From Flavobacteriales bacterium UBA3364 (GTDB lineage: Bacteria > Bacteroidota > Bacteroidia > Flavobacteriales_F > PHOS-HE28), in assembly GCA_002360495.1 (NCBI GenBank), contig DEQO01000055.1:62001-126000 (forward strand): DNA of 64,000 nt, in the 5' to 3' direction. The position numbers and the translations under genes are program-made. The notes below the pieces were generated by a model. That model was not told where the DNA came from and did not search any database. It saw nothing but the letters and a program-made list of their open reading frames with translations. Every line of letters begins with the position of its first letter. Position 1 is the first letter of the stretch. Positions 33,588 to 42,287 of this stretch are shown piece after piece.

Positions 33588-35828
33588 ATGCTCAAACATT
33601 CCGCCCTTACCGCCTTTTTCCTGTTCATCGGCGTCGTCAAAACCGTTGCCCAGCAATGGGAGTTGATGACGGCGATCAAGAACCGCTCGGAACTTTCTGC
33701 GGTGCAAATGACCGGCCCGCTTGTCGGTTATGCCGTAGATCGGTTGGGCGCGATCCTGAAGACCTCCAATGCCGGTGTGGATTGGGAGCGGAAGCAGAAC
33801 AACCTCTCCAACGCACCCCAAACCCTTTGGATGTGGGATGAACAGCGCGGCATCGCCGCTGGAGAGAGCGGCCGCTTCTACCACACGAGCAACGGGTTCA
33901 CGGACGCGACCAGCACATCGGTATTCGGTGCGGGACACTTCAGTGCGTTGTACTTCGTCAATGATATGCTGGGGTTTTCAGGGACCGAGGATGGACAGAT
34001 CTACCGGACAACCGATGGCGGCGAGACCTGGTCCGAGCAGGTGGAGGAAAGCACCGGACCTGTTTTCTGCTTCTACTTCGTGGACGGATCGCTCGGCTTT
34101 GCCAGCGCCGGGGCGGATCTATATCGCACCACGGACGGGGGGCTCGAATGGGAATCGTTGCCGACACCGCAACTCGTCAACGTGCGATCGATGCACTTCT
34201 TCGATGCACTGCATGGTATCGGCGTCGGGAGCGTTGGTCTGATCATCCGCACGGACAACGGCGGGGATACCTGGGTGGTGCAGGACTCTCCCACCACCTA
34301 CACCCTCAACGACCTGCAGGTGCAGGGCGATGTGCTCTTCGCTTGTGGCGCATGGGGTCATACGATCCGCAGCACGAACGGCGGCGACACCTGGGTCGAG
34401 CTTCCGCTCCTGGACGGCCGCGAGCGACATTCCGTCAGTTTCGGGAACACCGGGATCGGCCTGATGACAGCGGCCGGGGGTTATGTCTATCGCACGATGG
34501 ATATGGCTGCCACGTGGGAAGTGGTCCATCGCGGTATTCCACACACCGGTTTCAACAAGGTGAGCTTCGCAAGCAATGGCATTGGCGTTGCCGTCGGGGT
34601 CGCCGGCTTGCAGGGTTTCGAGGCTGGTTTCGCACGCACAACGGACGGAGGGCGGCACTGGCAGGGATCGGCCGGGGGCGGGCTGGGCATCCACCTTCGC
34701 GATGATGGTGTCGGCGTGGTGGGCGTGAACCACACGGCGGATTACTTCGAGACGATACAAACCGGCAGCAGCGCGCCGCAAGTGACGATCCGCTGCGTTC
34801 AGGCTTTTACGCCGAGCACCTACATCGTGGCCGGGGGCAACCTTTGGGGCGGTTTCTACCGCACTACCAATGGTGGCGCCGCGTGGTCCCATACGGAGGC
34901 CAGCAATCCCTACGACATGCATTTCCCTTCGGAGACCGTGGGCTACGCGGCCGGTGAGGGTTCCAGTGTTTACAAGACCGTGGATGCGGGTGTTACCTGG
35001 ACCGACCTTGGTCAGGTGGTGCCTGCTCAACAATTCACGGTGTTCTTCCTGGACGAACTTCGCGGATGGACCGGCGGTGCCGGTTCCGGCGCGCGCACGA
35101 TCGACGGCGGCGAGTCCTGGGAGTTCATGGGCAGCATCCCGTCCTATACGAAGTCCATCATCTTCACGGACGCCGATACCGGATATGCTGTTGGCCAGTC
35201 CGGACAAACACTGCGTAGTGTGGACGGTGGTGTTACATGGGAACATCACATCGATGAAGTGTTCAATGCAACCTTCGGCGACGCGGCCCTGGTGGATGGT
35301 GCCTTGATCGGGGTGGCGAACAATGGCGACATCTATCGCGCACAATTATCCTGTCCTGTGAACAGGCCTGTTCCGACCGTCTTTGAAGTGGAGGGCGAAC
35401 TCTGTACGGCCGATGCCAATTCCATCCAGTGGTATGTGGATGATGGCCCCATCGATGGTGCGACCGACCCATGCCATAACCCGACGAACATCGGGGCCTA
35501 CCACGTGGTGACCAGCGATGCACAAGGCTGTCTCTCGGCACCTTCGGAACCGATCTCGATCGTTTCCACGGCACTGCCGGACCCAACGAATGCAACGTCA
35601 CTCGCTTTGTTCCCGAGTCCGGTGGATGACCTGCTGACCCTCGTTGTCCCGGACGGAATGACGGCGGACCGAATGGCGATCCTGGATGTCCAGGGGCGTG
35701 TGGTGAAGCTCATCCCTGCCATCAGAGGTCCTGGCTCCGTTGATGTTTCCGACCTGCGATCGGGGCTCTACGTGCTGCGTTGCGATCTTGGCGGGGAATT
35801 CGTTGCGCAGCGGTTCCTTAAGAACTGA
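33588..35828 (+). CDS. Secreted YCF48/BNR-repeat beta-propeller protein with T9SS tail
   Basis: The protein has 746 residues. A signal peptide ends near KTVAQQ. About twelve repeats of the YCF48/BNR type follow, each with a (G/N)GG.TW (Asp-box-like) turn such as TDGGETWSEQ, TDNGGDTWVV and TNGGDTWVEL. After these comes a cysteine-containing Ig-like stretch (CTADANSIQWYVDDGP). The last 80 residues are a T9SS sorting domain (LFPSPVDDLLTLVVPDG to GLYVLRCDLGGEFVAQRFLKN). YCF48 helps photosystem II assembly in cyanobacteria, but the many Bacteroidota homologues are secreted proteins of unknown role. It ends ten bases from the converging GH3 gene. Confidence 0.85.
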   Translation: MLKHSALTAFFLFIGVVKTVAQQWELMTAIKNRSELSAVQMTGPLVGYAVDRLGAILKTSNAGVDWERKQNNLSNAPQTLWMWDEQRGIAAGESGRFYHTSNGFTDATSTSVFGAGHFSALYFVNDMLGFSGTEDGQIYRTTDGGETWSEQVEESTGPVFCFYFVDGSLGFASAGADLYRTTDGGLEWESLPTPQLVNVRSMHFFDALHGIGVGSVGLIIRTDNGGDTWVVQDSPTTYTLNDLQVQGDVLFACGAWGHTIRSTNGGDTWVELPLLDGRERHSVSFGNTGIGLMTAAGGYVYRTMDMAATWEVVHRGIPHTGFNKVSFASNGIGVAVGVAGLQGFEAGFARTTDGGRHWQGSAGGGLGIHLRDDGVGVVGVNHTADYFETIQTGSSAPQVTIRCVQAFTPSTYIVAGGNLWGGFYRTTNGGAAWSHTEASNPYDMHFPSETVGYAAGEGSSVYKTVDAGVTWTDLGQVVPAQQFTVFFLDELRGWTGGAGSGARTIDGGESWEFMGSIPSYTKSIIFTDADTGYAVGQSGQTLRSVDGGVTWEHHIDEVFNATFGDAALVDGALIGVANNGDIYRAQLSCPVNRPVPTVFEVEGELCTADANSIQWYVDDGPIDGATDPCHNPTNIGAYHVVTSDAQGCLSAPSEPISIVSTALPDPTNATSLALFPSPVDDLLTLVVPDGMTADRMAILDVQGRVVKLIPAIRGPGSVDVSDLRSGLYVLRCDLGGEFVAQRFLKN

Positions 35829-35838
35829 CCAGGCCGGA

Positions 35839-37311
35839 TCAAAGCCCTTCCACGTACCGCCGATCGTTCGCCAGGCGCGGCATCTTGCTCTGGGCGTCGT
35901 TCATGCCGCGAGCTTTCATCCATGCCGTGAAACCGCCACGTGGTACCGGCGTAATGATCAAGGGTCGAAGGACCTTTCCCGTGATGAGGTCCTTGTAGTA
36001 CACGTTGCGCTTCTGCAGTGCATCATCCATCGCGGCTGCGAAACCACCGGGGTCGGAGGGAGCCGAGGCGAACTCGATGAACCACTCGTGGTATGGCAGG
36101 CCTTCCTTGGGCGAGAGTTGCGGTGCTACCGTGAATTCGCTGACATCGCACGGTTGCACCAGCATCGCATCCTTCAATGCTCCTTCCACTTCTTCTGCGA
36201 TCACGTGCTCCCCGAAAGCGCTCGTAAAATGCTTGGTGCGACCGGTGACCACAACGCGCGGCGGAGAAAGGGACACGAACTTGACCGTGTCGCCGATCTC
36301 ATACCCCCAAAGGCCCGCATTGGTGTAGAGCACGAGTGCATACTGCGTATCCAATTGCACCTCGGCGATCGATCGTGGGCGACGGTCCGGGCCATGCATC
36401 GGGACAAAGCCGAAGTAGATCCCATTGTCAAGGACCAGCAGCAAGCCTTCCTCGCCGCTCCTGTCCTGATAGGCAATGAAGCCCTCACTGGCGGGGAACA
36501 GTTCCACGCTCGGTACGGACCCGCCGATCAGGGTTTCCATCCGGCTTCGATACGGACCATAGTTCACGCCACCGTAAACGAACAACGAGAAGTTCGGGAA
36601 CACCTCCTTCACGTTGGCCTTTCCGGTGCGCACGAGCAAACGCTCGAAGTACATCTGCACCCACGCCGGTATCCCGCTGATCAGTCGCATGTCCTCGCCG
36701 ATGGTCTCGCTGACGATCGCTTCCACCTTCGTTTCCCAATCCGGGATGGCGTTCGTGGCGAAACTGGGCATGCGGTTCTTCAGGAGGTAGGCCGGAACAT
36801 GGTTGGCCACGATCCCACTGAGACGGCCGCTGGGGATGTGCCCGCTCCTGTCCAGCACCGGGCTGCCTTGCAGGAAGATCATCCTCCCATCCACGAAAGC
36901 GGAATTCCCTGTATGGGCGATGTAGGCAAGCAATGCGCGGCGGGCGCTGCCGATGTGGTTGGGCAGGCTTTCCGTGGTGATGGGGATGTACTTCGCCCCG
37001 CTCGTGGTGCCACTGGTCTTGCACAGGTACAGCGGTGTCCCGGGCCATAGCACATCCCGCTCGCCGAACGTGATACGCTCGATGTAAGGCTTGAAGCCTT
37101 CGTAGTCCCGCAACGGAACGGATTGGACCAGATCCATATGGTCCCGGACATCGAAGAGCTTATGCTCCTTGCCAAATGCCGTGTCACTGGCGAACCGCAA
37201 CAGCCCTTTCAACACGATGTTCTGCGTGTTCGCAGGGTCCATTGCGCGACGCATCACTGCGTTCGTGACGGAACGGGCATATGGTCTGGCGATCGCGGAC
37301 TTCAGGCTCAT
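35839..37311 (-). CDS. GH3-family acyl-adenylate/amido-synthetase-like protein
   Basis: The protein has 490 residues. It carries the GH3 features: LKGLLRFASDTAFGKEH, an ATP-binding LCKTSGTTSGAKYIPIT, a later TNAGLWGYEIGDTVKFV (YRLGD-like motif region) and VVVTGRTKHFTSAFGEHV. Plant GH3 enzymes couple amino acids to auxin or jasmonate through an acyl-adenylate. Bacterial relatives are common in Bacteroidota and have no established substrate. The gene follows the M23 peptidase gene on the same strand with a GC-rich hairpin between them. Confidence 0.88.
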   Translation of the reverse strand: MSLKSAIARPYARSVTNAVMRRAMDPANTQNIVLKGLLRFASDTAFGKEHKLFDVRDHMDLVQSVPLRDYEGFKPYIERITFGERDVLWPGTPLYLCKTSGTTSGAKYIPITTESLPNHIGSARRALLAYIAHTGNSAFVDGRMIFLQGSPVLDRSGHIPSGRLSGIVANHVPAYLLKNRMPSFATNAIPDWETKVEAIVSETIGEDMRLISGIPAWVQMYFERLLVRTGKANVKEVFPNFSLFVYGGVNYGPYRSRMETLIGGSVPSVELFPASEGFIAYQDRSGEEGLLLVLDNGIYFGFVPMHGPDRRPRSIAEVQLDTQYALVLYTNAGLWGYEIGDTVKFVSLSPPRVVVTGRTKHFTSAFGEHVIAEEVEGALKDAMLVQPCDVSEFTVAPQLSPKEGLPYHEWFIEFASAPSDPGGFAAAMDDALQKRNVYYKDLITGKVLRPLIITPVPRGGFTAWMKARGMNDAQSKMPRLANDRRYVEGL

Positions 37312-37327
37312 GTGCAGGAGCTGGCGC

Positions 37328-37381
37328 AGGGGCAGGGGCGGGGCTGCCGGTATGGATGCCCTTGCCCCCGCTCCTGCCCCT
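37328..37381. repeat. GC-rich inverted repeat between the M23 and GH3 genes
   Basis: Two 16-base arms (37328-37343 and 37366-37381) pair at 15 positions around a 22-base spacer. The stem is almost pure G/C. It begins seven bases after the M23 stop on the minus strand and ends 16 bases before the GH3 ATG, without a T tract. It could be an attenuator, a transcript-end stabiliser or an imperfect terminator. Confidence 0.7.
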
Positions 37382-37387
37382 GGTCTT

Positions 37388-38284
37388 TCATTGGAAGACC
37401 ATATAAGCCTGGGGATCCACCGGCTCTCCGTTCAGCCATAGTTCAAAATGAAGGTGTGGCCCCGTGGTGAGTTCGCCGCTATCACCGACGATCGCGATCG
37501 CCTCACCGGCCTTGACCTTGTCGCCCACCTTCTTCAACAACACACTGTTGTGCTTGTAGATGCTGACAAGGTCGTTCGCGTGCTGGACGTGCAGCACATG
37601 ACCAGCATCGGTGGTCCAACTGGCCAGTGTCACCGTCCCGGCCAGGCAGGCTTTCACGGCGGCATCGGCCTTGGTCACGATATCGATACCGAAATGGTCC
37701 TGCCGCCGATCGAACGTGGTGGTGATGATGCCGCGCAACGGCGGAAAGAAGAAGATCCCGGCCAATTCGCGGCGATCCGCAGCCGCACGGCCCTCGTTCA
37801 AGCTATACGCCTCTTCCCTAGCGATCCTTGCGCGCAGCAAACCGTCCGCTTCGCTGGGCGCCAGATCCTCGGCCCCGGGCCTCTCCGACAGGGGTGCGAA
37901 CAGGTTCGTACTGTCGGCCTTGGCATCTCCGCTCAAGACCGATCGCAGGTTCTTGATGTAGAGGTCGCGCTGGCGCACCTTCAGTTCCAACGAGTCGGCC
38001 AGCACCAGGCTGCGGTAGGCATTGCGCTTCGTTTCCTGATCGGCGTACCCGGGGATCAGGCGCTTGAGCGGGGTGAAGACGATCACGGCGGTCACGAACG
38101 CCCCGTACAGTACAAATGCGAAAGTCGCCAACAGCAACACGTTCAGCCGGTTGAGGCGCATGCTGAACCGCTCCTCGAACGTGCTGTCGTTGATCAGCAG
38201 CAGCCGGTAGCGGTCCTTCAATTTGCGGAACCACCGCCCCTTCCGGTCCTTGACCGACGGGCTTGGAGCACGGGATGCGGCCAT
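37388..38284 (-). CDS. Membrane-anchored M23 (LytM-type) peptidase
   Basis: The protein has 298 residues. A short cytoplasmic start with basic residues precedes one membrane helix (about residues 50-75, NVLLLATFAFVLYGAFVTAV). A periplasmic linker and the LytM domain follow. The zinc ligands are present: the H and D of DHFGIDIV and the histidine pair in GPHLHFELW. The domain should cleave peptidoglycan cross-bridges. The layout matches the Bacteroidota M23 proteins with one anchor. The start at 38284 is preceded six bases earlier by a GATATTTG element. Confidence 0.9.
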   Translation of the reverse strand: MAASRAPSPSVKDRKGRWFRKLKDRYRLLLINDSTFEERFSMRLNRLNVLLLATFAFVLYGAFVTAVIVFTPLKRLIPGYADQETKRNAYRSLVLADSLELKVRQRDLYIKNLRSVLSGDAKADSTNLFAPLSERPGAEDLAPSEADGLLRARIAREEAYSLNEGRAAADRRELAGIFFFPPLRGIITTTFDRRQDHFGIDIVTKADAAVKACLAGTVTLASWTTDAGHVLHVQHANDLVSIYKHNSVLLKKVGDKVKAGEAIAIVGDSGELTTGPHLHFELWLNGEPVDPQAYMVFQ

Positions 38285-38290
38285 CGTGGA

Positions 38291-38298
38291 CAAATATC
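38291..38298 (-). promoter_or_regulatory. Candidate -7 element (GATATTTG) for the M23 peptidase
   Basis: GATATTTG on the minus strand fits TAnnTTTG except the first base and ends six bases before the ATG at 38284. Confidence 0.45.
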
Positions 38299-38367
38299 GG
38301 GGCGAAGCCGGGTCCGCGATCCGGACATTCCGCACGAAAGCCCTGTGGTACGGATCGACCGATGAAA

Positions 38368-38375
38368 TAACTTCG
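38368..38375 (+). promoter_or_regulatory. Candidate -7 element (TAACTTCG) for sprE
   Basis: TAACTTCG matches TAnnTTTG at all but one base and lies 29 bases before the TTG start at 38405. Confidence 0.4.
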
Positions 38376-38404
38376 CCCGTTCGTAGTTATTCCGACCGGA
38401 ACCC

Positions 38405-41047
38405 TTGGCAATCCACGCATCCGATCGCTTCGCAGGCCTGTTGGCCTTGGCCGTGCTGCTGTTCTCGGCATGCTCGCAGGAAAAGGATGCCTTCCTGAAC
38501 CGCACCTACCACAAGCTTACAGCCCGTGACAACGGCTGGTTCAACGGGAACGAAAAGCTGAAGGAGATCATCGCCGGTATCGAGACCGCACACGTTGACA
38601 ACTACGACGAGGTGCTCCCACTGTTCGTGTACGGGACCGAAGAGCAAGCGAAAAACGCCATACCCGAGCTGGAGAAGTGCATCGACAAGTGCTCGGTCGT
38701 GATCGATCGGCACACGATGAACATCGAGGGCAAGGAGAAGAACACGTGGATCGATGATGCCTGGTTCGTGATCGCCAAGAGCCAGTTCTACAAGCGCAAC
38801 TATTCCGAGGCCGAGCGTGGATTCACCTATGTGAGCCGCCGGTACAAGGGGGAGAACCGCCAGACCGAGAGCCTTGTCTGGCTGGCCCGCACCGCCATCC
38901 AGTTGGAGCAGTACGGCAAGGCCCAGAGCGCACTGGACCAGGTGAAGGATGAGAAGACCCTTCCCAAGAAATTCGATCATGGGGAACTGAGCGCGGTACA
39001 GGCCGAGCTGGAGTTGAAGCGCGGCAAGGTGGACGATGCCATCATCCACCTGGAAGCCGCCATCCCCAACGCGGAGAACAAGAAGGACCGCGTGCGGTGG
39101 GCGTTCATCCTCGCGCAGCTTTACCAGCTGAAGGGCCTGGACGACAAGGCCATCAAGCAATTCGCTGCGGTAGGCCGCATGAACCCGCCCTATGAGATGG
39201 CCTTCCACACGCAGATCTTCCAAGCGCTGGCCTTCAACACAGGAGATAGCAAGGAGATCCGCCGCAAACTGAACCGCATGTTGCGGGACGACAAGCACAT
39301 CGACCACTTCGATATGCTGCACTATGCGATCGCCGATATCGACCTGAAGGAGCGAAAGGACTCATCGGCGATCGACCACTTGCTCACGAGTGCCAAAGTG
39401 AGCACAACGGACCAGAAGCAGAAAGCGAAGACCTTCCTGCGTTTGGCCGATCTGTACTTTGACGACCGTGCGTACCCGGATGCGCAGAAATACTACGATT
39501 CCACACAGACGCTGATGGCCGAGACCCATCCCCGCCTGGACGAAGTGAAGACGCGGGCACGTGTACTCGGCGAGTTGGTGGAACAGCTGGCCATCATCCA
39601 GTTGGAGGACAGCCTGCAACGCCTGGCGAAGCTCGACCCCAAGGACCTGGAGAAGAAGATCAGGGGAATGATACGCGACCGGGAGGACGAAGAGGCAGCC
39701 AAACTGCTTGCTGAAGAGGAAGCGCGGGCCATCGCCGAAGCCAACCCGGACGCCGACAAACCCCCTCCCACGGCAACCGCGGGCGTGGGCCGGGGTACAT
39801 GGTACTTCTATGATCCGCAACAGATCGGTCGTGGCCTCACGAGCTTCCGCAAGAAGTGGGGCAACCGCAAACTGGAGGATGATTGGCGCCGGAAGGACAA
39901 GAGCGGCAGTGCGTTGGCGGCGAACGACCCGGATCTGGAGGGCGAGGGAACCGACGAGGTCAAGGATGAAAAGGAAAAGAAGGAGAGCGAATGGAAGGAC
40001 CCCGCTTTCTACACCAAGGATATCCCGAAGGACGATGCGGCGCTGGAGGCTTCCAATGCACGCGTGTGCAGCGCCTACTACGTGAGCGGGATGATCTACA
40101 AGGAACAGTTGAAGGATGCGGACAACGCCATTGAGAGCTTCGAGGTACTGAACAGCCGGTTCGAGGAATGTCGCTACACACCCGAGAGCTACTACCAGCT
40201 TTATCGCATCTATCTGGAGAAAGAACAGACCACGAACTATTTCGCCCCGGATGGCTCCGGCTCCAAGTATTACGCCGATATCATCCTGGAGCGCTGGCCC
40301 GATTCGGAATTCGCGCGCCTGGTCCGGGACCCGAACATCCTACAGGCGGACGAGGCCCGCAAGGCGGTCGAGGAGGCTGCGTACAAAGAAGTGTACGACC
40401 GCTACCGGCAGTACATGTACAACTCCGTGATCACCTCCTGCAACGGGATCATCGAGAACGAGCCACGCAACCACTTCCTGGCCAAATACCACATGCTGCG
40501 CGCCATGGCCATCGGTGGCCTTCGCGATATCAGTGGATTCCGTGCGGCCCTTGCGGAAGTGCAGTCCAAGTTCCCGGGTACGGACGAGGAACGCGCAGCA
40601 GCCGAGCTGTTGGCCGCGTTGGACCGCTCCTCCGGTGGCGCTCCCCCGCCGGAACGGAAGTCGGTCACCGCCGGTGAATACAAGGATGAAGAAGGTCAAC
40701 ATTTCTTCGCACTGATCGTTCCGAACGAAGGCTCGGACATGAACGCGATCAAGGTGAGCATAGCTACCTTCAATCGCGACTTCTACCCGGCCACCCCGGT
40801 GGAGATCACCAGTAGTTTCCTGGACCCGCAACACCAAGTGGTGCTCCTGAGCCCGTTCGAGTCCAAGGAGAAGGCCATGGAGTATTTTGCCCTCTTCAAT
40901 AGCGGGAACGAACAGCTTGTGGGGATCAACGACCAAGGATATCCTGCGTTCGCTATCGGGGCCGAGAACTACGCCCAGTTGTTCCGGAGCAAGGACGTTG
41001 AGGGGTACAACGCGTTCTTCAGCGAGAAGTACCTTGACCATCAGTAG
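38405..41047 (+). CDS. sprE: SprE/PorW-type TPR lipoprotein of the type IX secretion and gliding machinery
   Basis: The protein has 880 residues. The signal peptide ends at a lipobox (FSAC, Cys23). The start of the mature chain, KDAFLNRTYHKLTARDNGWFNGNEKLKE, keeps the N-terminal pattern of SprE/PorW (..NRxYHNLTAxxNxYFNGNEaLKeg). TPR units fill about residues 90-340. A middle region rich in Lys/Glu with TWYFYDPQQIGRGLTSFRKKWGNRKLEDDWRR is the conserved central block. The C-terminus has a sporulation-like (SPOR) fold pattern (FALIVPNEGSDMNAIKVSIATFN). SprE/PorW is needed for T9SS secretion and gliding motility in the phylum. The start is TTG; no ATG fits. Confidence 0.85.
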   Translation: MAIHASDRFAGLLALAVLLFSACSQEKDAFLNRTYHKLTARDNGWFNGNEKLKEIIAGIETAHVDNYDEVLPLFVYGTEEQAKNAIPELEKCIDKCSVVIDRHTMNIEGKEKNTWIDDAWFVIAKSQFYKRNYSEAERGFTYVSRRYKGENRQTESLVWLARTAIQLEQYGKAQSALDQVKDEKTLPKKFDHGELSAVQAELELKRGKVDDAIIHLEAAIPNAENKKDRVRWAFILAQLYQLKGLDDKAIKQFAAVGRMNPPYEMAFHTQIFQALAFNTGDSKEIRRKLNRMLRDDKHIDHFDMLHYAIADIDLKERKDSSAIDHLLTSAKVSTTDQKQKAKTFLRLADLYFDDRAYPDAQKYYDSTQTLMAETHPRLDEVKTRARVLGELVEQLAIIQLEDSLQRLAKLDPKDLEKKIRGMIRDREDEEAAKLLAEEEARAIAEANPDADKPPPTATAGVGRGTWYFYDPQQIGRGLTSFRKKWGNRKLEDDWRRKDKSGSALAANDPDLEGEGTDEVKDEKEKKESEWKDPAFYTKDIPKDDAALEASNARVCSAYYVSGMIYKEQLKDADNAIESFEVLNSRFEECRYTPESYYQLYRIYLEKEQTTNYFAPDGSGSKYYADIILERWPDSEFARLVRDPNILQADEARKAVEEAAYKEVYDRYRQYMYNSVITSCNGIIENEPRNHFLAKYHMLRAMAIGGLRDISGFRAALAEVQSKFPGTDEERAAAELLAALDRSSGGAPPPERKSVTAGEYKDEEGQHFFALIVPNEGSDMNAIKVSIATFNRDFYPATPVEITSSFLDPQHQVVLLSPFESKEKAMEYFALFNSGNEQLVGINDQGYPAFAIGAENYAQLFRSKDVEGYNAFFSEKYLDHQ

Positions 41048-41066
41048 GATAACCGGCCGCCAAGCC

Positions 41067-41074
41067 TATATTTG
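41067..41074 (+). promoter_or_regulatory. Promoter element (TATATTTG) of the bactofilin-atp operon
   Basis: A perfect TAnnTTTG lies 35 bases before the bactofilin ATG. No TTTG is seen at the expected -33 distance. Confidence 0.55.
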
Positions 41075-41109
41075 ACCCCTACTCATCTCTCCCGCAATAC
41101 CAAGGGAAC

Positions 41110-41568
41110 ATGTTCCGAAGCGAGAAACCTGCGAACACCGACACCATGAACAAGACCGCAGAACCCGTCAGCCCCGGCAAGATCAACAGCATCATGGAGG
41201 GCACCTCCATTGAAGGCGAGATCAAGAGCGACAGCAACATCCGGGTTGACGGCCGGGTGAAGGGCACCGTGAATGCACGCGGCCGCGTTATCGTAGGCCA
41301 GACCGGTGTGATCGAAGGAGAGGTGGTGTGCCAGAGTTCCGATATCGAAGGAACCGTGATCGGCAAGATCAACTGCCAGGACCTCTTGAGTTTGAAGGCC
41401 ACGGCCAAGCTGCAAGGCGACATCAACACCAAGAAGCTCGCCATCGAACCAGGCGCGGTCTTCACTGGCAATTGCAGCATGGGCGGTGGTGTGGTGAAGG
41501 AAATGGATCCGGTGCGGTTGCGCACGGACAATCCGGTACGCCCCGAACAGGCCCAGGCCGGTCGTTAA
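41110..41568 (+). CDS. Bactofilin (polymer-forming cytoskeletal protein)
   Basis: The protein has 152 residues. The central 100 or so residues are a regular right-handed beta-helix: hydrophobic residues alternate in turns such as IEGEIKSDSNIRVDGRVKG, VNARGRVIVGQTGVIEGEV and GTVIGKINCQDLLSL. The flanks are disordered. Bactofilins polymerise without nucleotide and serve cell shape, stalk or chromosome-organising roles in other bacteria. It is first in a run of genes that leads into the ATP synthase operon, with two bases to the next start. Confidence 0.92.
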   Translation: MFRSEKPANTDTMNKTAEPVSPGKINSIMEGTSIEGEIKSDSNIRVDGRVKGTVNARGRVIVGQTGVIEGEVVCQSSDIEGTVIGKINCQDLLSLKATAKLQGDINTKKLAIEPGAVFTGNCSMGGGVVKEMDPVRLRTDNPVRPEQAQAGR

Positions 41569-41570
41569 CG

Positions 41571-41960
41571 ATGCCCGAGGGTAGGTCTCCCGTACTCCCC
41601 GTTCTTCTTTTCAGTGCCACCTGCTGCGTGGTAACCGCCTTCGTGCTGCACCTTGTCGACCAGCCATTCACCTGGCCTTTCGCCGTTGTGCTGGCTTGGT
41701 TCACACTGATAACACTGGTCCTACTCACCTGGCAGGAAGGCTCATTGGGGGATGATGTACGCCCCTTCATTCGCCGTTTCATGGGCGGGCTGGTCATGAA
41801 ACTTCTGGCCTCCTTGATGGTACTGGCCATTTTGGTAAAGGCGGTCGACGCCACACCCCTACGCGCCCTGGCCGGGACCTTTGTGCTGCTTTATTTCGCT
41901 TTCCTCATCTTTTCCACCATCCGTCTTGCCGGACAATTGCGCCGGATAAAGAAGTCGTGA
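41571..41960 (+). CDS. Small four-helix membrane protein upstream of atpZ
   Basis: The protein has 129 residues. Hydrophobic segments lie at about residues 9-27, 35-53, 75-90 and 98-116, with a charged loop GSLGDDVRPFIRRF between helices two and three. It ends in basic residues (GQLRRIKKS). Size, topology and place recall AtpI, a possible assembly factor for the c ring, but the sequence is too diverged to say. It begins two bases after bactofilin and its stop overlaps the next gene's GTG (GTGA). Confidence 0.6.
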   Translation: MPEGRSPVLPVLLFSATCCVVTAFVLHLVDQPFTWPFAVVLAWFTLITLVLLTWQEGSLGDDVRPFIRRFMGGLVMKLLASLMVLAILVKAVDATPLRALAGTFVLLYFAFLIFSTIRLAGQLRRIKKS

Positions 41961-42199
41961 AACTGGACGACGGCATCGACAAGGAGGAGTTGGACTCTGT
42001 TACCGGACCGGCGAAGAGTTATGCACGATTCGGCGCAATGGGGATCCAAATGGTGGCCTTCTTGATCATTGGTGTTCTGGGTGGCCGATGGATCGATGGA
42101 AAAGTCGTACTGAAATTCCCACTGTTCACCGTACTCGGCGTGGTACTGGGCCTCACTGGCGCCTTGTGGTTCCTGTTCAAGGAGGTCAGCAAGAAGTGA
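41957..42199 (+). CDS. AtpZ/AtpI-family ATP synthase accessory protein
   Basis: The protein has 80 residues and two membrane helices (about 27-45 and 50-72). It contains the family pattern AMGIQMVAFLIIGVLGGRWID followed by FPLFTVLGVVLGLTGALW, as in AtpZ/AtpI-like proteins upstream of atpB (..GiqlaasvvvG.liG.wlD...gt.P.f.i.G.llG...g...). These small proteins may help c-ring assembly or transport Mg or Ca. The start is GTG, overlapping the previous stop by four bases. Confidence 0.75.
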   Translation: MKLDDGIDKEELDSVTGPAKSYARFGAMGIQMVAFLIIGVLGGRWIDGKVVLKFPLFTVLGVVLGLTGALWFLFKEVSKK

Positions 42200-42248
42200 T
42201 GGTATTCGATTATTCGTAGGCACCGGTCCTCCGTATGGAGGCGATGCC

Positions 42249-42256
42249 TACATTTG
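42249..42256 (+). promoter_or_regulatory. Internal promoter element (TACATTTG) before atpB
   Basis: A perfect TAnnTTTG lies 31 bases before the atpB ATG, within the 88-base gap after atpZ. It could drive the core ATP synthase genes apart from the bactofilin genes. Confidence 0.5.
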
Positions 42257-42287
42257 CAGCCGCAAACAGGGGTGCCCCCTGGCCCGA

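Noticed and set aside
33588..35828. Photosystem II assembly factor or sialidase
   Set aside because: YCF48/BNR repeats alone do not give that role; the T9SS tail and lack of catalytic residues point to a generic secreted propeller.
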